From a virus, in IMG/VR virus record IMGVR_UViG_3300046167_000921, positions 113,494 to 177,493 of that record: a DNA stretch of 64,000 nucleotides; one strand, given 5' to 3'. Of the stretch, positions 54,173 through 63,825 are shown piece after piece (the first letter of the stretch is position 1; the number at the start of each line of letters is the position of its first letter). The notes under the pieces are model-generated. The model searched no databases, had not been told where the DNA came from, and was given only the letters and a program-made list of their open reading frames with translations. The position numbers were made by a program, and so were the translations under genes.

Positions 54173-55074
54173 TTTCTGCGTACCTTTCTTACTGTATCTT
54201 TCAGGTTATATCTCAACTTTTGCTTTAGGTCACTTTTTTCTAGGGCTTTTTGGAGCATTCTTTCAATCTTCAGCCCATAGAACACCATATAGTCTTCTCT
54301 GTTCACGTACTTATCTAGGTTCTTGAACACTCTATCAAGGTCTTTTTTACTTGGGGTCTCAGCATTCACGACCCTCTCTATATAATTTAAACCCGTGCAT
54401 ATTTTTCTTATGTGTATAGGTGCTTTTGTGAAGTCGTCTACCTGAGCTCCCTTGAAAAAAGCACCCTGTGCCTTTGAGGAACTGAGATCAACGCCTCTGA
54501 GATCAGCATCTGTAAAATTGGCCTCTTTTAATGAAGCTTCAAAGAAAGAACATTTTCTAAGGTCGCAGCCTTGAAAGTCTGCTATATTCAAGGTCGCTTT
54601 TGAGAAGTTGTTTTTCCCCTGAAAATTGACTCCTTTAAATATCGCACCTTTGAGATTCGCATCCTTGAAGGTGCATTCTCTTATAGTCGAGTTCTCAAAG
54701 CTTGCCCAATTAAGAGAAGACAGAGAGAAATTCACATCATCTAGAGTTTTCGACTCTACAAACGCTTGCTGGAAGGAGACACTTGACAAATCAAGACCTT
54801 TATACACGTCTGTCTCTGAGAAGTCCCCTGTGGTCTTAACATAACTCTCAAGGACTCTCTTGTTCCCTTTTGAGATGTTTTTCTTCTGGAGACTTCGCAC
54901 ATACTCTTTCCTCTCTTCTCGGTACTTAGCTTTAGCGAGGTCTTTCCCTTTGGGGCAGAGGTCTCTATAGAGTTGAACCCTTCTATTGGTAGTGGGGTCA
55001 AAGAAGCCCCCTCCGTTTTCTTGGAGGTCTATCCAATCGCTGAAGTCTATCTTATAGGCGGATCTAAACATCAT
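54154..55074 (-). CDS. Pentapeptide-repeat protein, 306 aa
   Basis: Residues about 90-210 have degenerate pentapeptides (FKDANLKGAIFKGVNF, ANFTDADLRGVDLSS). The N-terminal part is basic and unrecognised (LCPKGKDLAKAKYREER), and the C-terminal part is helical and basic (KLRYNLKDTVRKVRRKW). It is the third pentapeptide protein in the window. AGGAGAG precedes the first of two adjacent ATG codons. Confidence 0.82.
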   Translation of the reverse strand: MMFRSAYKIDFSDWIDLQENGGGFFDPTTNRRVQLYRDLCPKGKDLAKAKYREERKEYVRSLQKKNISKGNKRVLESYVKTTGDFSETDVYKGLDLSSVSFQQAFVESKTLDDVNFSLSSLNWASFENSTIRECTFKDANLKGAIFKGVNFQGKNNFSKATLNIADFQGCDLRKCSFFEASLKEANFTDADLRGVDLSSSKAQGAFFKGAQVDDFTKAPIHIRKICTGLNYIERVVNAETPSKKDLDRVFKNLDKYVNREDYMVFYGLKIERMLQKALEKSDLKQKLRYNLKDTVRKVRRKWKSKF

Positions 55075-55076
55075 TC

Positions 55077-55150
55077 TCTCCTAGTTTTTTTATAGTCGCT
55101 CAATAAAAGCATTATAACATAACGACCTCACGGACTATATTATTAGGAGA
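55077..55150. promoter_or_regulatory. Imperfect inverted repeat between divergent genes
   Basis: TCTCCTA and TATAGTC on the left pair with GACTATA and TAGGAGA on the right around a 35-base spacer. The arms carry the ribosome-binding sites of both divergent genes, so part of the complementarity may be incidental. No exact late octamer is inside. Confidence 0.4.
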
Positions 55151-55157
55151 AGAGCAT

Positions 55158-57128
55158 ATGTCTTCCAGCAAGAGTGCTTTGGAGAGAACAATCTCCACAT
55201 ACAATAAAGGGAGTCGGGTGATCCGCTCCTCTGACTACGAGTTGACCTTGATCTCTGACGAGAACCCTAGTCTTCGACTAGAGTCCAACTCGGGTATTCT
55301 TGAAGGGGGGTTTATCACACTTGAGTCGGGAAGTTCATCTGGAGCGGGCGGTGGTGGGATTTCCCTTCTTACGGGAACTACAGACCAAACGCTAACCTAT
55401 CGCTCAGGAGATTTGAGCCTAAAAACGGGAGACTCAAGTCTGTCAGGTTATGTTTGGATTCAATCGGGCGACTTTCCGAACGCCGATTATTCTGAACCCT
55501 CGTTTGGAGAGGTGCATGTAGTAAGTAAGCGAGGACTTAGTCTAAGATCAGGGGGTGATATTGTCTTGAGTCCTATGCCTTATAACACTTATTCTTCAAC
55601 ATCAGGAGGTAGTGTGACAATCGCGGGTCAGGGCGACACCCTCGGTTCAAACCCAGGCCTTGTCAGGGTACAGGGCGGAGATCAGGCGGTTAATGGAAGC
55701 AACTCAAGCAGGGCAGGTGCTGTGTATATAGATGGGGGTAAGTCTAACTCAGGCGTTGAAGGCTCTGATACTTGGGGGGGAGACATCTTCTTGACCTCAT
55801 ACGGTTATGGGAGCATCGAGAGTGACGCTAACTCGTTGTATTTTCTGGCGAGAGGTGTTTACTCGGTAAGCACGACAACAAGAGACTCAAATGACGACTC
55901 GGCTTTCATTTACCTAAGTACGGGGGATGGTGCGGATGGTACTAGTACGTCAGGGGATATTTCGATCAAGACAGGGTCTGTCACAGGCACACCGACCTCT
56001 TCAGAGACTTCTGACAGCGGTGACGTTGTAGTTCAAACAAGTGGTTCTTACGACGGGGTTGTAGGCTCAATTACGCTGACAACAGGGTCTAGTGTGGAGG
56101 GCGTGGTAGGAGACATAGAGATCACAACAGGGGACTTAACCTCCAGCACAGGTACAGCGGGGTCTGTAAACCTACAGGGTGGCACAGGTAGTAATAATGC
56201 CCCTGCTGGCTCGGTTAATATAATTGGAGGGGGTGTCACCTCTGTGGATTGGGTTGAGGAAGCGGGTTCGGCGTTTTCGGCGGGTGACGTGACTCTTTCA
56301 GGGGGTGATGTTGACTCTGTAGATGGGCTTTTGGCTTTTCCTTCAAGGAGCTTCGGGGGGTCGATCTTTCTTAAGGGGGGTGATGGCGGTGTTGCGACAA
56401 ACGGGGCTGTGTCTCGAAAGGGGAGTGTGCATGTTTCAGACGCACACACTTTTAATGTGACCACAGACGAAGGTAGTTACTTTAATGCGGGGTCTACTTT
56501 TTCGGTGGACTCTCCTCAGATCGTCCTTAAAGACATCTCTATTTCAGGTAATCAAATATCCGCTCTGAGCGGAGCTAACGTTCACTTAGATCCTGATGGG
56601 GAGGTGGAGATTAGCAGTGCCTCAGCACAAGCGGGGGCAGAGAACCTTCTCCTAGCTCTCGGTTCGGATTCTATCTTAAAGACACTAGGTATCAGTCTAC
56701 TAGGCACGGGAACTGTTTCGTTCACGATCCCTTCTGACTACCACGTTCATTATATACCTCTATTCTTCTTTTCCTCAATCACTTACAATGACTCCTTAAA
56801 TGACATACCGATAGGTGCTAGCACTAACGAACAAGACCTCCTTTATGCCACAGTGACTGAGACTTACACGGGGGTGTCGCCTCTTTCCTCAGGCGTTCTG
56901 AGCTACCCTAACCTCAAAGTCTTAGCGACAGTTAACTCGGACTCAAACCTTCTTGAGGTAGAGTCTTGCTCTCAATTGGTCACAACACCTCTTCAGTTTT
57001 CTCCTAATATCTACTACCTAGAACTTAGGTATGTAAAAGCGGGGGCACATTCGGCTACAGATGGCCTTTCGAACAAGAGCGTAGGCACCGATATCAATGT
57101 TAAAATACACTACCTTGTTTTTGCTTAG
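55158..57128 (+). CDS. Gly/Ser/Thr-rich fibre-like protein, 656 aa
   Basis: Long runs of short beta segments such as GGSVTIAGQGDTL, GDISIKTGSVTG and GSVNIIGGGVTS suggest a beta-solenoid or beta-helix shaft, and a distinct, aromatic C-terminal domain (YHVHYIPLFFF, PNIYYLELRYVKAG) follows. This is the composition of a phage fibre or tailspike-type protein. AGGAGA precedes the ATG. It is unlike the two giant proteins in sequence. Confidence 0.82.
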   Translation: MSSSKSALERTISTYNKGSRVIRSSDYELTLISDENPSLRLESNSGILEGGFITLESGSSSGAGGGGISLLTGTTDQTLTYRSGDLSLKTGDSSLSGYVWIQSGDFPNADYSEPSFGEVHVVSKRGLSLRSGGDIVLSPMPYNTYSSTSGGSVTIAGQGDTLGSNPGLVRVQGGDQAVNGSNSSRAGAVYIDGGKSNSGVEGSDTWGGDIFLTSYGYGSIESDANSLYFLARGVYSVSTTTRDSNDDSAFIYLSTGDGADGTSTSGDISIKTGSVTGTPTSSETSDSGDVVVQTSGSYDGVVGSITLTTGSSVEGVVGDIEITTGDLTSSTGTAGSVNLQGGTGSNNAPAGSVNIIGGGVTSVDWVEEAGSAFSAGDVTLSGGDVDSVDGLLAFPSRSFGGSIFLKGGDGGVATNGAVSRKGSVHVSDAHTFNVTTDEGSYFNAGSTFSVDSPQIVLKDISISGNQISALSGANVHLDPDGEVEISSASAQAGAENLLLALGSDSILKTLGISLLGTGTVSFTIPSDYHVHYIPLFFFSSITYNDSLNDIPIGASTNEQDLLYATVTETYTGVSPLSSGVLSYPNLKVLATVNSDSNLLEVESCSQLVTTPLQFSPNIYYLELRYVKAGAHSATDGLSNKSVGTDINVKIHYLVFA

Positions 57129-57169
57129 TCTGTTTATAGGCCCCCTATAGGAAAAAAAGGAGATTGGCC

Positions 57170-58462
57170 ATGATTCATCATGAAGTCAGACGTGTGGGTA
57201 AACATTCTTTCTTAGACCTCTATGCCTCCAGCACTGTACTAGGTTTCATAAACAGGCTTGCTGAAAAGTGTGGTGTTTACGGTGGGGAGTTTATCATTGA
57301 CCGAAAAGGCTTGACCGTAGGTAGAACCTATTTCAAGTTCAAAAGTACTAGGTACGGAGGCCTCCTTAACGTAGCCCCTATGGGGTTCTTGAAGTTGGTC
57401 GAGGGCAAGAGATTCAACACTCGCTTAGCGGGCTTCCAGAGTCAATTCCCTAGCCTCCGCTATGAAGGCATACTTTCAAAGTATACTAAGGTAGACTTTA
57501 AAGTAAGGTCTCAGGGCGACGCGGAATATCTCGACATCTATGCTCATCCTCAAGTCATTGCCTATGTTGATAACGTAGCCAAATCTGACGACGTGAGCCA
57601 AGGTGATTATTTAAAGGATTCTCAAGGTTCTATAACAGGGAGATCTTACTACACGCTATCAAGACACAAGTGTGTTAAGTGGAGCAATCCCTTTGACGAC
57701 AATGATGAGAATGAGACTTGGGATCGCGGCGAATGTCTCGAATATGAGACCCGAGTGTATGCCCCTAAAAAATTCGCACGCAAGATGAAGTCTGTATTAG
57801 TCCCTGCTAACATTATGAAGCTACCTAAGATCAAGGGAGAGATTAAAGAACTCAAGAAGGTCAAAGACTCTGAAGGCAAGAGGTCTAACTCAATCCTTAT
57901 ATGTGTTCAGGACTTAGATGCTTTGGTCGAGAGGAATAATGACATCAACCCTCAATCTCTAAGGCCCAAAGACTACAATATTGCTTGGGTGTCTGTCGGC
58001 AGGCTTCTTGGAGCGGCTCACAGGCTGAAGGAGGACTTACTCGCAGAGGTAAAGAGACCTCTTCCTCCTTTTGCTCTTGAGGGGACAAAACTCTATGAGA
58101 GTTTTAAGGGTATTCCTTGGCTCGGCAAAAAACTTAAGATGCTCAAGGGTGTGAACCTTTTCCCCACTCTAGCTTTCGAGCTAGACAGTGTCATAAGGTC
58201 TTTGGAGAAGAAGAGGAACTTTCTTACCTCTATGTTGTATTTGACAGAGGCAGATAAAGCCCTCTTCGATGTTGTGCGAGACAAGAGACTGAGTAAGGAA
58301 GACCGAGACAGAAAGGTAGTTAAAATCCAAAACGACCTAAAGAAGAACTTGAAGCACTTTTTCCAGAGAGACCCGAAAAAAAGCTTCGGTCTTACTATGA
58401 GCAGGGTTCTCTTTCAGAAGTACGACATACTCAGAGAAAAGTATTTTACAGAGGGTCGCTAA
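57170..58462 (+). CDS. Hypothetical protein with internal duplication, 430 aa
   Basis: The ATG giving MIHHEVRRVGKHS is used, with AGGAG upstream; a TTG two codons earlier is less likely. Two similar N-terminal modules are visible: SFLDLYASSTVLGFINRLA with VGRTYFKF, and YLDIYAHPQVIAYVDNVA with TGRSYYTL. The rest is basic and helical (RLLGAAHRLKEDLLAEVKRP). Function unknown. It follows the fibre-like gene. Confidence 0.75.
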   Translation: MIHHEVRRVGKHSFLDLYASSTVLGFINRLAEKCGVYGGEFIIDRKGLTVGRTYFKFKSTRYGGLLNVAPMGFLKLVEGKRFNTRLAGFQSQFPSLRYEGILSKYTKVDFKVRSQGDAEYLDIYAHPQVIAYVDNVAKSDDVSQGDYLKDSQGSITGRSYYTLSRHKCVKWSNPFDDNDENETWDRGECLEYETRVYAPKKFARKMKSVLVPANIMKLPKIKGEIKELKKVKDSEGKRSNSILICVQDLDALVERNNDINPQSLRPKDYNIAWVSVGRLLGAAHRLKEDLLAEVKRPLPPFALEGTKLYESFKGIPWLGKKLKMLKGVNLFPTLAFELDSVIRSLEKKRNFLTSMLYLTEADKALFDVVRDKRLSKEDRDRKVVKIQNDLKKNLKHFFQRDPKKSFGLTMSRVLFQKYDILREKYFTEGR

Positions 58463-58504
58463 TTAGGAGAGAAATTGGAGCGTAAGCTTGAATGTTGGGT
58501 TTCT

Positions 58505-58801
58505 TTAGTGTTTGACCCACCACTCATCAAAAGCCCCCCACTCGATCTCTTCGTAATATTTGTTGGGGATACTGCCTACACAGTCATATGTGAACCACTC
58601 CCCGTTTTGTCTGACTCTGAATTGCCTGAGTCTTTCGTGGAGACCTCTCTCTTCTGACCCCTTATCTTTGAACACGGCGACCAACTTCAGCTTGTTCGGA
58701 CTGCCTGTCTGGAGCTGTTTTAGTCTCTTTTCAGGGTTCTTCGATCTTCCGATCTTGATCATTCCCGTATTCGCAGACTGAATGAAGTAGAGGTCACTCA
58801 T
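58505..58801 (-). CDS. GIY-YIG-like protein of the T5orf172 type, 98 aa
   Basis: The text LYFIQSANTGMIKIGRSKNPEKRL, given here in its two key parts (LYFIQSA and IKIGRSKNPEKRLKQLQ), matches the T5orf172/MUG113 branch of GIY-YIG nucleases. GEWF is also typical. Such proteins are usually short and may nick DNA. It overlaps the helicase gene by four bases, as in a minus-strand replication operon. Confidence 0.85.
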   Translation of the reverse strand: MSDLYFIQSANTGMIKIGRSKNPEKRLKQLQTGSPNKLKLVAVFKDKGSEERGLHERLRQFRVRQNGEWFTYDCVGSIPNKYYEEIEWGAFDEWWVKH

Positions 58802-60315
58802 TGTAACTCCCCATCTAAAATCTTATCTAGGGCATCTCCTTTCGGGGCTTGTTTTGGCCTAGCGGAAGATTGAAACTGCAACGGCATATCTAAAGTTCTT
58901 CCCGCAGGCCAATTGATCTGAGCTTCAAAGTTCTCGAAAGGAGCTTGATCTCTAGACTTCAGGCATTGGTAGAGAACCTGAGACTTCTCCCTCTGGTCAT
59001 CACCGAACCAAGAGCAGATAACTACGTCCGCAGACCTCTCCGCCTCATTTGCATAAGACAAGTGAGTTAGATTGTACTTCCCACCATTCTTTTCCGCCGC
59101 CTTAAATCCTTCACGACTGATTTGGAATAGGCAAAGAACGGGTATGCCTTCTCCTCGGTTGAAACCTAGAGACATCTTTTTTAAGTCTCGTATCACCTCA
59201 TTCAGACGCTCTGTAGTAGAAGCAACCCACCTTCTTGAGGAGACGAGTAGGGCATGGTCTACCACAAGCATTTTGAAAGGTTCTGATTGTGCTATGGCCT
59301 CTGCTCTAGTTCTGATGTCTTCGACAGTGGTGTCCATTACATTAGGGTCAGCTACTTCAAACCGAAGTGACCCGTACTTTCCTTCTTTTACGCCATCGTG
59401 AAGGTCTTTGGTGACTTCTTTGAGGAACTCAACCTCATCTTCAGAAAGTGTCCCTTCCCTGATCTTTTTTGGGTCTATACAGGCATCTGTCTGACCTGCT
59501 TGGAGTCCTAATGCTATCCTCTTTGCTCTAAACTTAGGGTGCATAGAGTGATACACATAGATCATTCTCCGACATTGGGGGTAGTGCATCTCTAGGGAGA
59601 AGTAGAGCGTACTTGTCCCTCCATATATTGCTTGGTTGTATGCCCAATTAAGTGAGGTCGTAGACTTAAGGTGTCCTGTGTAAGCCGCGAGGATGTAGAG
59701 TTCTTTCTTTTTGAATCCTCCGAGAGCGTTGTCGATCACCGAGTGTCCTGTGATAGGTCTAACATCTAGCTCTCGGTGTTTAGCTTTCTCGAATTCCTCC
59801 CAGAAGTCCTCTTCGTCCACCATCGCGTCCCCTCCGATTCTTGAACCGAAGGTCGGGGTATTGATCTTTGAGATCTGAGTAAGGAGGTGATTGCTCGCAT
59901 CTCTGGCACCCTTAAGGAGCTTCTTTATTCTCCCGTCTTTGACTTCAAGGCCAGACCTTGCGATGGTCTTAGCATCCGAGAGAGCTGAAGCAAGAGACAT
60001 AACCCGTGCCTCTTCTACGGTCTTCTCGATGAGTGAGATGAAGTCGCCTCTGTAAGACACACTCTTAGTGCTGATTTGTTGAATGCGATCAGCCTCATCA
60101 AAGTTTTGACCTTGCTCGAAATGGTCGTGGATGCTCTTCAGATTTGGGAGGTGTCCGTGTCTCTGGGTGAACTCGCGGATATACTCATAGATGTTTACCT
60201 CTGAAGGTATATCAAACTTGAAGATTGACTCTCTCAGAGCGAGGTAGTTCTGATACATCAAGTTAGTGTCGTCTCCGCTTGATGTAGATGGGATAATGCT
60301 TCTCAGTAGACTCAT
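58798..60315 (-). CDS. DnaB-like replicative helicase
   Basis: RPITGHSVIDNALGGFKKKE begins the RecA-like core; LYILAAYTGHLKSTTSL is the P-loop (residues 213-219), where the second Gly of GxGK is Leu. TLYFSLEM (H1a), the Walker B region KMLVVDHALLV and CLFQISREGFKAA (H3) match DnaB. The N-terminal about 180 residues are helical. At 505 residues it has normal length. It unwinds DNA ahead of the fork; its loader-like gene lies upstream. Confidence 0.86.
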   Translation of the reverse strand: MSLLRSIIPSTSSGDDTNLMYQNYLALRESIFKFDIPSEVNIYEYIREFTQRHGHLPNLKSIHDHFEQGQNFDEADRIQQISTKSVSYRGDFISLIEKTVEEARVMSLASALSDAKTIARSGLEVKDGRIKKLLKGARDASNHLLTQISKINTPTFGSRIGGDAMVDEEDFWEEFEKAKHRELDVRPITGHSVIDNALGGFKKKELYILAAYTGHLKSTTSLNWAYNQAIYGGTSTLYFSLEMHYPQCRRMIYVYHSMHPKFRAKRIALGLQAGQTDACIDPKKIREGTLSEDEVEFLKEVTKDLHDGVKEGKYGSLRFEVADPNVMDTTVEDIRTRAEAIAQSEPFKMLVVDHALLVSSRRWVASTTERLNEVIRDLKKMSLGFNRGEGIPVLCLFQISREGFKAAEKNGGKYNLTHLSYANEAERSADVVICSWFGDDQREKSQVLYQCLKSRDQAPFENFEAQINWPAGRTLDMPLQFQSSARPKQAPKGDALDKILDGELQ

Positions 60316-61010
60316 AATTTAATCCTCTTGTGTGATCCGATATTCGAGGTCACTTTTCCTGTTTCTGTGGCATTGCTTCTCCTCATGACTTTGGTCTCAA
60401 TCCTGACTCTAGACCATCCTTGAATCATTTCCTGAAGGGTAGAACTCCAGCTTAAGTGACCCTCCTCAAGGGGCTTGGTCGGCTCTTCTACGAGCCATGT
60501 TGCCCTGTTGAGGTGTTCTCTCATCTCAATCGTCTCGACAAGCACCTCTGGCATCGCGGAGTTGCGAGCCATCTTAGTGCCGAGTCTCACAATAAGTAAA
60601 TGGGGAGACTCAGCAAGATCCTCTAAGCTATATACTTTAAGGTGTCTTTGGAAGTCAGGGTCTGCCACCGCAAGGCCTTGAGCATGAAGACCGCCCAACC
60701 ATGCACTCATGAGCGTGTGGTCTCCTACCACTTTCATAAAGAGGCTTGGGTTTTTGGTGTTAGCGAAGGCTGTTCTCAAGTGTACCCTTAACATATCTCG
60801 GTCTGAGGAGATGAGGAGATTCTGTCTGTCCTTTCCGTCTAGGAGAGAAGACTCCTTCACAGGAACAAGCCCTAAGTTTGACCAAGCCTTCTCCGCCTGC
60901 ACTTTCAATGCTTTGTTCAGAACACACTCGCATTGGATTGCTCTCGGCATACCATTAAAGCCGTCGTCTACTTGTATATATCCGAACCCATTACATTTCT
61001 CACATATCAT
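60312..61010 (-). CDS. Probable helicase loader-like protein with zinc motif, 232 aa
   Basis: The ATG giving MICEKCNGFGYIQ is taken, with AGGAG eight bases upstream. CEKCNGFGY and QCEC form a DnaI/DnaC-type zinc motif at the N-terminus. In place of a Walker A motif it has VVGDHTLMSAWLGGL, which keeps the spacing but no Lys, and LLIVRLGTKM stands where Walker B would be. It may load or bind DnaB without ATP. Overlaps the helicase gene by four bases. Confidence 0.7.
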   Translation of the reverse strand: MICEKCNGFGYIQVDDGFNGMPRAIQCECVLNKALKVQAEKAWSNLGLVPVKESSLLDGKDRQNLLISSDRDMLRVHLRTAFANTKNPSLFMKVVGDHTLMSAWLGGLHAQGLAVADPDFQRHLKVYSLEDLAESPHLLIVRLGTKMARNSAMPEVLVETIEMREHLNRATWLVEEPTKPLEEGHLSWSSTLQEMIQGWSRVRIETKVMRRSNATETGKVTSNIGSHKRIKL

Positions 61011-61075
61011 TAATTTTTCTCCTGTCTTGTATTCCTCTATATTATAATAAAGGGACGCGAGACAGAGGGAATAAA

Positions 61076-61150
61076 ATGACATATGCGAAACTTAGAGAGT
61101 GCGGGCTTTGCTTAGGTGTGCCTCCCTTCAACTGTAAACTATATATTTAA
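61076..61150 (+). CDS. Possible 24-aa leader peptide ahead of the RecD2-like gene
   Basis: GAGGGA lies upstream of an ATG giving MTYAKLRECGLCLGV; it has three cysteines. It ends 32 bases before the helicase gene. Could be a leader peptide or a chance frame. Confidence 0.3.
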   Translation: MTYAKLRECGLCLGVPPFNCKLYI

Positions 61151-61182
61151 CGAGTTAAGAAAACACTACAAAGGGATAACTA

Positions 61183-63252
61183 ATGTATCACTCAGCAAAA
61201 GTACTAGGGCAGATCTTTGCCAATCCACCATACTATATCCTCAGATGCCTTGTCGCATCTGAGGTAGGTTCAGAAACAATCGTGGTCAAAGGTAATGTGC
61301 CTGGGCCTGTTGACCGAGGCTCCGTATTCACCTTTCAAGGTAAAAGGAAGCAGGACAAGAATGGCAAGATGATCTTTAATGTGGTTAAGAGTCCTGTGAA
61401 CCCAAAATGGCTGAAAGGTACAGCTCTGACAAGTTGGTCTGAGTGGACATCTGCATCTATGACTGAATCGGTCGCTTTGCTTGGTGACCTAATGGACTCA
61501 GGTGTATCTGTCCACGTACTGAATGAACTCTGGAAAGAGATCTCCCAGAACCCGAAGTTCTTACGGGAGAATCCTTGGATCTTAGTGGAGTCAGGCGTTT
61601 CTTTTAAGGATGTGGATGCTATAGCAAGATCTATCTTAGTCTCTGACTTCGACAGGAAGAACCCGCACAGAGTGGAGGCTTGTGTTTATTGGTCGCTATC
61701 TCAAGGTTTCTTGAATGGCCACTGCTTCCTTAATGCAGACACCGTTTTCCGAGATGTCTCTCTCTTGACAGGCATTACCGATCCTTCTGAGATCAAGTCG
61801 GCAATCTCGAATATGATGTTAGCGAAGAGACCTAGACTAGTTATCGAGAAGATAAGAGGATCTAACGCGGTCTACTTGCCTCCTTATCATAGCATGGAGT
61901 CTGGGGTGGCCGAGAGGTTGAAAGAGAAGCTCTCTAGGGATTTGGCGGGGGATGTCTCAGAAGAGACCATTCGATCATACACAAGGTACGAGCTTACAGA
62001 CACCCAGATAAAGGCCATTCAACAAGGCATACGAGAGCCACTCTCAATCGTTACAGGGTTGCCAGGTACAGGTAAGACTACGATCCTGTCTACATTATGT
62101 AAGATCCTTCAAGATGAAGGGGAGGACATCTTGCTGATTGCCCCAACAGGAATAGCGGCGAAGAGAGCCAACTCGCTCACAGGTGTAAAATCCTATACGA
62201 TCCACAGAGCGTTCGGTGCGGGTCAGCCGAGTGCGAAAGAAAAAGAACAGAAGTCCAGCTACGAGGGAGTTCAGCAAGAGGAGGAGAAGCGAGAGAAGAA
62301 GCTGAGTGATCCACGCCTAACTACTTGGAGTTACAATGCTAACAACCCTCGAACAGAATCCGTTGTTATTGTAGACGAGAGCTCAATGGTAGACCTTCAC
62401 CTGATGTGGCGAATAATGAATGGTATTTCAGAGTACTGTAGGGTCATTTTAGTGGGGGATATTGCTCAGCTCCCCCCTGTAGGGGCAGGTTTTATATTAT
62501 TTGAGCTTATTAATAGTGGCGTTCCTCGCACGCACCTCACAGAGGTTTTCAGGCAAGGAGAGGGTTCGGGTGTTACAAAGGCGGCTCACGAAGTGCATCG
62601 CGGTATTGTCCCAGAGTCGAACACTGAATTTGAGGTAGTCTCTCTTGACCAAGAAGTTGATGTGCTCTCTACTCTGGTAGAGAAGTGTAAGAGTCTACAG
62701 ATGGATGGGGTGGAATTCCATGTGATGAGTCCGACACATCATGGGACTCTTGGGGTGACTAACCTTAATAGGGAACTCCGCTCCGCCCTTAACCCCGACA
62801 TCGGAGGGGTGTGTGTTAAGATAGGGAAGAACACTCTCAGAGAGGGAGATCGGGTAATGATCACTAAGAATGACTACGACCTTGAAGTCTTCAATGGAGA
62901 TGTTGGCACGATCTCTCGCATTAGCAAGCATCATGTGGAAGTCTCTATAAAGGGCGTTCGGGACTCTCTCATCTCTATACCTAGAGACAGGATAAGTAAG
63001 CTCTTGAGGCTGGCATACGCTACCACTGTGCATAAGAGTCAAGGGCTGGAGTACGAAGTTATCTTCATGCCTTTGTCCTCCAGCCACAGCCCTAACCTTC
63101 TGAAGAGATCCCTGTTGTATACCGCGATCACAAGAGCCAAAGAGAAGGTTTACCTAATAGGTGAACCAGAGGCTCTTGAGGTCTTCGTACACAATAACAA
63201 ACAGCATGAAGGATACTGTGGGTTATCTGATAGAGTCAGCCCTAAAATTTAG
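61183..63252 (+). CDS. RecD2-like superfamily 1 helicase
   Basis: The N-terminal part (residues about 1-280) has the RecD2-type OB/helix extension. The helicase motifs follow: Walker A VTGLPGTGKTT near residue 290, LLIAPTGIAAKRA, VVIVDESSMVD, LVGDIAQLPPVGAG, LTEVFRQ and the C-terminal ATTVHKSQGLEY with YTAITRAKEKV. RecD2-type enzymes move 5' to 3'. At 689 residues it is near RecD2 length. It may act in repair or branch removal, as T4 Dda does. Confidence 0.92.
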   Translation: MYHSAKVLGQIFANPPYYILRCLVASEVGSETIVVKGNVPGPVDRGSVFTFQGKRKQDKNGKMIFNVVKSPVNPKWLKGTALTSWSEWTSASMTESVALLGDLMDSGVSVHVLNELWKEISQNPKFLRENPWILVESGVSFKDVDAIARSILVSDFDRKNPHRVEACVYWSLSQGFLNGHCFLNADTVFRDVSLLTGITDPSEIKSAISNMMLAKRPRLVIEKIRGSNAVYLPPYHSMESGVAERLKEKLSRDLAGDVSEETIRSYTRYELTDTQIKAIQQGIREPLSIVTGLPGTGKTTILSTLCKILQDEGEDILLIAPTGIAAKRANSLTGVKSYTIHRAFGAGQPSAKEKEQKSSYEGVQQEEEKREKKLSDPRLTTWSYNANNPRTESVVIVDESSMVDLHLMWRIMNGISEYCRVILVGDIAQLPPVGAGFILFELINSGVPRTHLTEVFRQGEGSGVTKAAHEVHRGIVPESNTEFEVVSLDQEVDVLSTLVEKCKSLQMDGVEFHVMSPTHHGTLGVTNLNRELRSALNPDIGGVCVKIGKNTLREGDRVMITKNDYDLEVFNGDVGTISRISKHHVEVSIKGVRDSLISIPRDRISKLLRLAYATTVHKSQGLEYEVIFMPLSSSHSPNLLKRSLLYTAITRAKEKVYLIGEPEALEVFVHNNKQHEGYCGLSDRVSPKI

Positions 63253-63825
63253 CAGATCCTCTATATCGAAGTCATGTTTAAGCAGATCGAACCTGTAGAA
63301 CGCTCTCTTATGTCGAATCGCACTTGATCTGACTAAAAAGGGCGTGAAGTTCTTGGGGTTATTAACTACGGAATAGCCCCCCAAGCCAGCCACATAATAT
63401 TCACTCTTACTGACCTTGACCACAAAGATCTGAGGTTGGTTTAGGTGACTCGGTGATGGGGGCTTCATCAGAGGGAAGTCTTTTACGTTACAAGTTTTAA
63501 CTCCGACAGAGTATCCTGCTCTCAATAGATCTGGTTGGTTGTAGTCATATGACTCGCCTATTGTCAGATCCATGAACTTTAACCCCAAGTGTTTCTCTAC
63601 TACTCTCTCACCGCACCATCCTGTCACCCATCTTTTTAGCAAAGATGTTGTGTCCCCAATGTTTTGAGATTCGCCTCCTTTCTTCAGTACGATGCTCTTC
63701 GCCCTTTCCTTAATGGCCTCTAGGTCATTGTTGTCTAAAAGTATTTTCGCGAATTGCTCTTCGTAAGGTTGGACGTAGTAGTTGTAAGATGCCTCACACC
63801 CCTGCCCTATGAGTTCCATTTCCAT
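63223..63825 (-). CDS. Possible PD-(D/E)XK-type nuclease, 200 aa
   Basis: The segment NQPDLLRAGYSVGVKTCN has the PD-x-(V)xK layout of restriction-type nucleases, and PQIFVVKVS follows as in that fold. RWVTGWCGERVVEKHLG sits before it. No other motif is clear, so the assignment is moderate. AAGGGA precedes the ATG. Its 3' end overlaps the convergent helicase gene by 30 bases. Confidence 0.6.
   Translation of the reverse strand: MEMELIGQGCEASYNYYVQPYEEQFAKILLDNNDLEAIKERAKSIVLKKGGESQNIGDTTSLLKRWVTGWCGERVVEKHLGLKFMDLTIGESYDYNQPDLLRAGYSVGVKTCNVKDFPLMKPPSPSHLNQPQIFVVKVSKSEYYVAGLGGYSVVNNPKNFTPFLVRSSAIRHKRAFYRFDLLKHDFDIEDLLNFRADSIR

Noticed and set aside
61076-61150. Attenuator leader before the RecD2-like gene
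   Set aside because: A 24-codon frame exists, but no alternative hairpins or terminator could be seen, so regulation is not claimed.
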